A model generated the notes under the pieces. The model ran no database searches. It was not told where the DNA came from and saw nothing but the letters and a program-made list of their open reading frames with translations. Below are positions 40,717-45,974 of a stretch of DNA of 45,974 bases, one piece after another; position 1 is the first letter of the stretch; each line of letters opens with the position of its first letter. The DNA comes from Sulfurihydrogenibium sp. (GTDB lineage: Bacteria > Aquificota > Aquificia > Aquificales > Hydrogenothermaceae). The stretch spans positions 1 through 45,974 of the forward strand of contig NZ_DAIDMN010000003.1 of the NCBI RefSeq assembly GCF_027448985.1, given 5' to 3'. Both the position numbers and the translations under genes were made by a program.

Positions 40717-41010
40717 ATGAAAAAGATGAAAAAAATCGAAGTAGTAATCGACACTCTACACATTGAACATCTAACCAACCTTCTGGATAAAAAAGGGTTT
40801 TCAGGGTATACGATAATAAAAGACGTTTATGGAAAAGGAGAAAGAGGATTTATGTCAGGAGATGAGCTTACAGATGTTTTTAAAAACAGTTATCTTTTTA
40901 CAGTATGCGAAGAAGAGAAAATTAAAGAAGTTATTGAAGACTTAAGAAAACTTTTAAAAAAGTATGGAGGAGTTTGCTTAATTTCAGATGTTGAGTGGTT
41001 GATTCATTAA
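40717..41010 (+). CDS. PII-like signalling protein (SbtB/DAB-associated type)
   Basis: Start corrected to ATG 40717; KIEVVIDTLHIEHLTNLLDKKGFSGYTIIKDVYGKGERGFMSGDELTDVFKNSYLFTVCEEEKI. Confidence 0.75.
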   Translation: MKKMKKIEVVIDTLHIEHLTNLLDKKGFSGYTIIKDVYGKGERGFMSGDELTDVFKNSYLFTVCEEEKIKEVIEDLRKLLKKYGGVCLISDVEWLIH

Positions 41011-41029
41011 AAATATAGATGGAGGAAAA

Positions 41030-43861
41030 ATGAAAACCGCTGTACTCAAAGAAGCTTCAGAATTCTTACCTAAATACTGGCCATTAACAATGTTTGTTTA
41101 TCACAACCCTTTACACGAATTTGAAAACATGCACTTTAAAGAAGCTTTAAAAGTAGCTCAGGATTTATTTGATGCTAAAGTTTACATGCCATTTTCTTAC
41201 TATGTAGACCTTTATAGAGAAGGAAAAGTGAGGAAAGATATCCTTCAGCAAAATATAGATGCTTTCCTTAACAAAAACAATCTACAGATTAGTAAGTACA
41301 AAGTAAGAAAACTTATGGTAGATATAATGCCTACGTGGGACGAATTCAAGGAAAACAGTTATAGAGAAACAACACAGACACCACCAAAAGATTTGAAAGA
41401 AAAAATAACAGCTGACAAAGGATTTTCAGATTTAGATAATCTATTAGAAAGATACATACATAAATACACTTTTAGCCAGATTTTAGATGTAGTATTAGAC
41501 CAAAATATATATGAAATATTTTATAATGATGCTATCGAGTTTGTTTCAAGGTTCTTAGATGAAGGTCAAACAAACTTACCACTTCCTTTTAGGGACTTAG
41601 GATACTGGAACTGCTTTACCTTACACTACAATGTAGATAAATCTATGGAAGAAATTTTGGAAGATTTTGAAAAAACAATAAATCCCCCTGATTTTAAGAA
41701 ATATGCCATGAGAATGTACATAAACTTTTTTGGTTGGAGTAGCTTTATAAAATTTAGAGAATCAAATCCATTTTACCCTTATCAAGAAGAATACCCTATA
41801 TCATTAGAAGAATTTGGTGCAAGCCTTTTTTACATTGAAAAATTCTATCTTGAAAAGTTAAACAAGTCTAATATCAAAAATTATTTTGATTTTATAGATT
41901 TTTATAAAAAAAATAAGGAGTTTGTTATTTTAAAAATACTAAAGGATAAAAACATCCTTTCTCCAGAGTTTAAATCTAAGTTACTGACTTCTAAAGATTA
42001 CGCCTCAACATTAAACCAATTTATAGAAAAGGAGGTAGAAAAAGAAGCAAAAGCTGTTATTAACTTATCTAAAAATCTTTTTGAAGATGAAGATTACCTA
42101 AAGATTTACGATTTAGTGAAAAAAATAAAAGAAGAGGAAGGATACATCTGGATAAAATCTTTAGAAGAATCTTATGCATTTTCGTATGGTAAAGAATTTT
42201 TAAAAGTTTATGAAATAGAAGAAAATCCAAAGGCTTTTGCAGTATTTTGTGTAGATGTAAGGTCAGAAGCTTTTAGAAGAAACTTAGAAAGAATAGATAA
42301 CTATAAAACTTTTGGAGTAGCCGGATTTTTTGGAATAAAAATGGCCTTGATAGAGTTCGATAAATCTCATGAACTTCTTTTATGTCCTGCAATGGAAGTT
42401 CCAGAACGAGTAATTTTAGAAATCCCTCAACAAAAAACAGGAGAGTACGAAAAGAGAAAAAACATCATCTCATCTCTAAAGAAAACTTTAGATAAACTAA
42501 AGAACAATCCTTATACACCATTTTTTACCGTTGAGTCTTTTGGTTGGTTGTTTGGTTATAATCTTTTTGGTAAAACATTGTTTCCAAAACTCTTATCAAA
42601 AGTAAATCAAAAAATAAAACCTCTTCCTCCAAAGACATCTTACTTTTTAGAGAAACTATCGGCTGATGAAATAGAAAAATACACTGATAGATTCATCATG
42701 GAAAAAATAGCATCAGCTTTTGAGAAAGAAAAGATAAAATTTAGTGAAGATGACCTGAAAAAGGTGCTGGAAAGTATAAAAAACAACTTCCAAATTCAAG
42801 AAAAATACAGTAAAGTTCTTCAAAAATATAAAATAAACAAAGATTACTATGATTTAATTTATAAAAAGTTTTCAGAAGTAGGTTTTACCTTAGAAGAACA
42901 AGCAAAGTTAGCTGATAACTTCTTGTCTTTGATAGGTATGGTTGATGGTTTTCCAGAATTTGTACTACTTGTAGGTCATGGCAGTGAGTCGGATAACAAC
43001 CCTTACGAATCCGCTTTGGATTGTGGAGCCTGTGGAGGTAATTCCGGATACCACAACGTAAGAGCTATGTGTTCTATTTTAAATAAAAAAGAAGTAAGAG
43101 AGTTGATGAAGATAAAAATTCCAGAAGAAACAGTTTTTATTCCGGCTTCTCATAACACGACAACAGATGAGGTAGAATTTTATGATGAAACGATTCCCAA
43201 AGGTAAAGAAAAAAAATGGCAGGAAATAAAAAATGACTTTTACAAAGCATCTAAAAAAACAAGAATAGAAAGATTATCCATACTACCGTATGCTGATACA
43301 GAAGATGATATTGTAGTAAGAGCGATAGATTGGTCTGAAATGAGACCTGAATGGGGTTTATCAAAAAATGTTGGTGTGTTTGTAGGTAAGAGAGAAACCT
43401 CTATGAATTCGGTATTAAGTAACAGATTTTTCATGCATTCTTACGATTACAGATTGGACCCAGATAACACTATCCTAAAAAGAATACTCAATGGTCCGTT
43501 TTTGATAGCTCAATGGATTAACGCTGAATACTATTTTTCAACGGTAGACAATGAAAAATTTGGCTCTGGTTCAAAAGTTTACCATAACGTCGTATCAAGG
43601 TTAGGAGTTTTCAGTGGGAACTATTCTGACTTAAGATTGGGATTACCTTATCAAACTGTGTATTACGAAGATAAACCTTTTCATGAACCTATAAGGCTTG
43701 TAGTATTTGTTGAAGCACCTTTGGAAAAAGTGATAGCTGCAGCTTCTGAAACAGAGCATCCTATGACCTTATTAAAAAATGAGTGGGTAAGATTAGTAGT
43801 AATTGATAGAGAAAAAAATAAGTTATTTTTACTTTCGGATGGTAATTTTGTAGAATTGTGA
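41030..43861 (+). CDS. dabA: DabA (DUF2309) inorganic carbon transporter subunit
   Basis: 943 aa; YWPLTMFVYHNPLHEFENMHFKEAL, FCVDVRSEAFRRNLE, GHGSESDNNPYESALDCGACGGNSGYHNVRAM zinc-binding beta-CA-like motifs. Confidence 0.95.
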   Translation: MKTAVLKEASEFLPKYWPLTMFVYHNPLHEFENMHFKEALKVAQDLFDAKVYMPFSYYVDLYREGKVRKDILQQNIDAFLNKNNLQISKYKVRKLMVDIMPTWDEFKENSYRETTQTPPKDLKEKITADKGFSDLDNLLERYIHKYTFSQILDVVLDQNIYEIFYNDAIEFVSRFLDEGQTNLPLPFRDLGYWNCFTLHYNVDKSMEEILEDFEKTINPPDFKKYAMRMYINFFGWSSFIKFRESNPFYPYQEEYPISLEEFGASLFYIEKFYLEKLNKSNIKNYFDFIDFYKKNKEFVILKILKDKNILSPEFKSKLLTSKDYASTLNQFIEKEVEKEAKAVINLSKNLFEDEDYLKIYDLVKKIKEEEGYIWIKSLEESYAFSYGKEFLKVYEIEENPKAFAVFCVDVRSEAFRRNLERIDNYKTFGVAGFFGIKMALIEFDKSHELLLCPAMEVPERVILEIPQQKTGEYEKRKNIISSLKKTLDKLKNNPYTPFFTVESFGWLFGYNLFGKTLFPKLLSKVNQKIKPLPPKTSYFLEKLSADEIEKYTDRFIMEKIASAFEKEKIKFSEDDLKKVLESIKNNFQIQEKYSKVLQKYKINKDYYDLIYKKFSEVGFTLEEQAKLADNFLSLIGMVDGFPEFVLLVGHGSESDNNPYESALDCGACGGNSGYHNVRAMCSILNKKEVRELMKIKIPEETVFIPASHNTTTDEVEFYDETIPKGKEKKWQEIKNDFYKASKKTRIERLSILPYADTEDDIVVRAIDWSEMRPEWGLSKNVGVFVGKRETSMNSVLSNRFFMHSYDYRLDPDNTILKRILNGPFLIAQWINAEYYFSTVDNEKFGSGSKVYHNVVSRLGVFSGNYSDLRLGLPYQTVYYEDKPFHEPIRLVVFVEAPLEKVIAAASETEHPMTLLKNEWVRLVVIDREKNKLFLLSDGNFVEL

Positions 43862-43897
43862 TATAATGTTAACAAAGCTTAACAGGAGGTTATTTAA

Positions 43898-44134
43898 ATG
43901 TATTATGTTGCAGAAGTTATAAATGATGAATGTACTAAGTATAAGTGTAATCAATGTACTCTGTTTTGCCCAGAACCAAACACTTTGATGTACGTAGATA
44001 CACCAGATGAAAGACACGCTTTTGTATTTGCTAACAGATGTAAAGGTTGTGCATTGTGTGTATACGTCTGTAATAATTTGTTAAAGAGAAACGCTATCCA
44101 TATGATAATGCCAGAAGTTCATTCAACAACGTAA
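43898..44134 (+). CDS. 4Fe-4S ferredoxin-type subunit of 2-oxoacid:ferredoxin oxidoreductase
   Basis: 78 aa; CTKYKCNQCTLFCPEP and CKGCALCVYVC; upstream of porA-like gene. Confidence 0.75.
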   Translation: MYYVAEVINDECTKYKCNQCTLFCPEPNTLMYVDTPDERHAFVFANRCKGCALCVYVCNNLLKRNAIHMIMPEVHSTT

Positions 44135-44153
44135 ATTTTTAGGAGGTTATATC

Positions 44154-44723
44154 ATGGCAAAATTAGGACCAATGGGATTTTCACCTTACCCTGTTGCAGT
44201 TACAGATAAAGTTTTAAATCCACCACCAGGAAAAGCTTTACTTTTTGATGAAATTGTAGATGAAGAAATAGCGATGAGAGAAGCGGCAAAGGCTATGCTA
44301 ACTAGAGAAAATCCTACCATATTCCCTGGACCACAGGTTTTGTATGCTTGGAGTGAAGATGCAAAGAAAAAGGCAAGACAGATAAAAGAACTTGCTAATA
44401 TTCTTGGAGCAAAAATAATCCCAATGTACGATTACAGACCAAAATATCCAAAGATAAATCCAGAGGTTGAAATAAACCCTAACCATCCAAATCTCACCAT
44501 TTGGCACAACAACATTAAAGCGTGTATATTTATAGGAGTTCACTGTCACTATGCAAACGTCGCTTTAAAGATTATTAGAGCGGAAACAGACTGTTTTACA
44601 ATAGCAATGTGTAGTATGGAAGGACACGAAGATGCTATGATTACTCTTAGAGACCAGCATCCAGAAGAATTGGAAAAGTTTATCGAAATTGCCAAACAAG
44701 TTAAAGCTGAGTTAGGTAAATAA
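44154..44723 (+). CDS. CO dehydrogenase beta/epsilon-like small subunit of 2-oxoacid:ferredoxin oxidoreductase
   Basis: 189 aa; MAKLGPMGFSPYPVAVTDKVLNPPPGKALLFDEIVDEEIAMREAAKAML; context. Confidence 0.65.
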   Translation: MAKLGPMGFSPYPVAVTDKVLNPPPGKALLFDEIVDEEIAMREAAKAMLTRENPTIFPGPQVLYAWSEDAKKKARQIKELANILGAKIIPMYDYRPKYPKINPEVEINPNHPNLTIWHNNIKACIFIGVHCHYANVALKIIRAETDCFTIAMCSMEGHEDAMITLRDQHPEELEKFIEIAKQVKAELGK

Positions 44724-44808
44724 GATAGTTATTTAATGATATAAATCATTGTTTTAATTGGTATCCAAATTGATTATTTTTTAGTAAAAATTTAGGAGGT
44801 TTTTTACC

Positions 44809-45939
44809 ATGTCTAACTTATCAACCGACGTAAAATACAATAAATCAGGTCAAAAAATAGTTTCACCAGATTACCTACTTTTTGAAGCTCCAAGGGAAAA
44901 ATTTTTTATGACTGGTTCTGAAGCTGTTAAGGAAGCTGTTAAAAGAGCTACTGTAGATGCATCTGTATCTTATCCAATAACACCACAATCTGAAGCGGCT
45001 CACTTGATAGGTGAACTTTGGGTAGAAGGTTACGTTGGTGTTTATTTTAGAGGTGAGTCAGAATTTGGCGTTATGTCGGAAGTAGCTGGTTGTGCTCTTG
45101 CAGGAGCAAGAACAATAACGACAACTTCCGGTCCAGGAACTTTGAGGGCATTTGAAAACTTCCCTATGTGGGCAGGGACCAGAATACCTGTTCAACTTGT
45201 GTTGATGGCAAGAGGTGTAAATGCACCTTTATCAATACAGCCTGATAACTTGGAAGTCGGTTTTCTACTTGACACAGGATGTATGATTTGGTACGCTGAA
45301 AACGCTCAAGATTTGTTTGATATGATTTTAGCCGGGTTTGTTGTTGCAGAAAAACCAGCTGTACACGTTCCAATTATAACTGTGGTAGATGGATTCTTTG
45401 TATCTCATACAAGAGAAGCTATTATGCTTCCACCAGAAGATATAGCTCTTCCACCATACGACCCGAAAAAAGCACCTATGCCAGTAATAGACTTAGAAGT
45501 CCCTCCAGGTAGATTCTTAAGAGACCCATTTGTCATGAAATCAAACTATATATCTTATGCTACACACGCAAGCTGGCAGTTTGAGGTAAGAGCAGCAATA
45601 GAAAGGTCTAGACCTTACGCTAAACACTACCTTAGAGGATTAACTGAAGAGTTTGGAAATCCGGATGCGGAAATAGTGTTTGTTGCTGCGGGAACAGCTG
45701 CATCTCAAGCAAAAGAAGCAGCCAGGTTATTAAAAGATGAAGAAGGAATAGATGCTAAAGTTGTTAAACTAAAAACAATTAGACCATTCCCGTACGAAGA
45801 ATTAAGAGCAGCTGTAAAAAATGCAAAGTATATATTTGTTCCTGAGTTTAACGTTGTAGGATGGATGGAAAGGGAAATTACAAAATGGTTATATGGATAC
45901 TCTGATGCAACAGCGTTTTGGTTTCCAAATAAAGAGTGA
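44809..45939 (+). CDS. porA: 2-oxoacid (pyruvate):ferredoxin oxidoreductase alpha subunit
   Basis: 376 aa; MTGSEAVKEAVKRATVDASVSYPITPQSEAAHLIGELW; TTTSGPGTLRAFENFPMWAGTRIPVQLVLMARG. Confidence 0.88.
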   Translation: MSNLSTDVKYNKSGQKIVSPDYLLFEAPREKFFMTGSEAVKEAVKRATVDASVSYPITPQSEAAHLIGELWVEGYVGVYFRGESEFGVMSEVAGCALAGARTITTTSGPGTLRAFENFPMWAGTRIPVQLVLMARGVNAPLSIQPDNLEVGFLLDTGCMIWYAENAQDLFDMILAGFVVAEKPAVHVPIITVVDGFFVSHTREAIMLPPEDIALPPYDPKKAPMPVIDLEVPPGRFLRDPFVMKSNYISYATHASWQFEVRAAIERSRPYAKHYLRGLTEEFGNPDAEIVFVAAGTAASQAKEAARLLKDEEGIDAKVVKLKTIRPFPYEELRAAVKNAKYIFVPEFNVVGWMEREITKWLYGYSDATAFWFPNKE

Positions 45940-45974
45940 ACTGTGTGCATCGCAATGTGTGGGAATACAAGTGA

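Noticed and set aside
45937-45974. Possible premature stop at the end of porA-like gene
   Set aside because: The protein is a little short and another frame stays open to the window edge, but too little downstream sequence is present to judge.

Overview
The window looks like an AT-rich chromosomal segment of a thermophilic chemolithoautotroph. An Aquificales/Sulfurihydrogenibium-like origin is an inference from gene content, not a database result. Most of it is dense housekeeping and metabolic gene content: a ubiD-like decarboxylase, dimeric dUTPase, GH57, kamA, tyrS, ccsA, ispD, a Cu P-type ATPase, fabG-acpP-fabF-rnc-pdxJ-glmS, a mod operon, radC, dnaE, an Mla-type lipid ABC system and mtnC. 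The accessory or unusual parts are: (i) a complete 139-aa mini-intein inside dnaE; (ii) a TnpB-related gene at 35920-37545 with no recognisable zinc ribbon, whose 3' coding end is packed with perfect inverted repeats that look like an embedded guide-type RNA, abutting the start codon of dabB; (iii) a compound inorganic-carbon uptake operon (DabB-like, a small membrane protein, SbtA, a PII-like protein, DabA) directly upstream of 2-oxoacid:ferredoxin oxidoreductase genes; (iv) a strongly over-represented hexamer TCCGGA (about 64 copies by hand count) that almost disappears across the TnpB/dab/por third of the window; (v) several probable decay or frameshift events (HEPN partner, GT9, MlaD/lipoprotein A7 tract). 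No tRNA, rRNA or CRISPR array was recognised.
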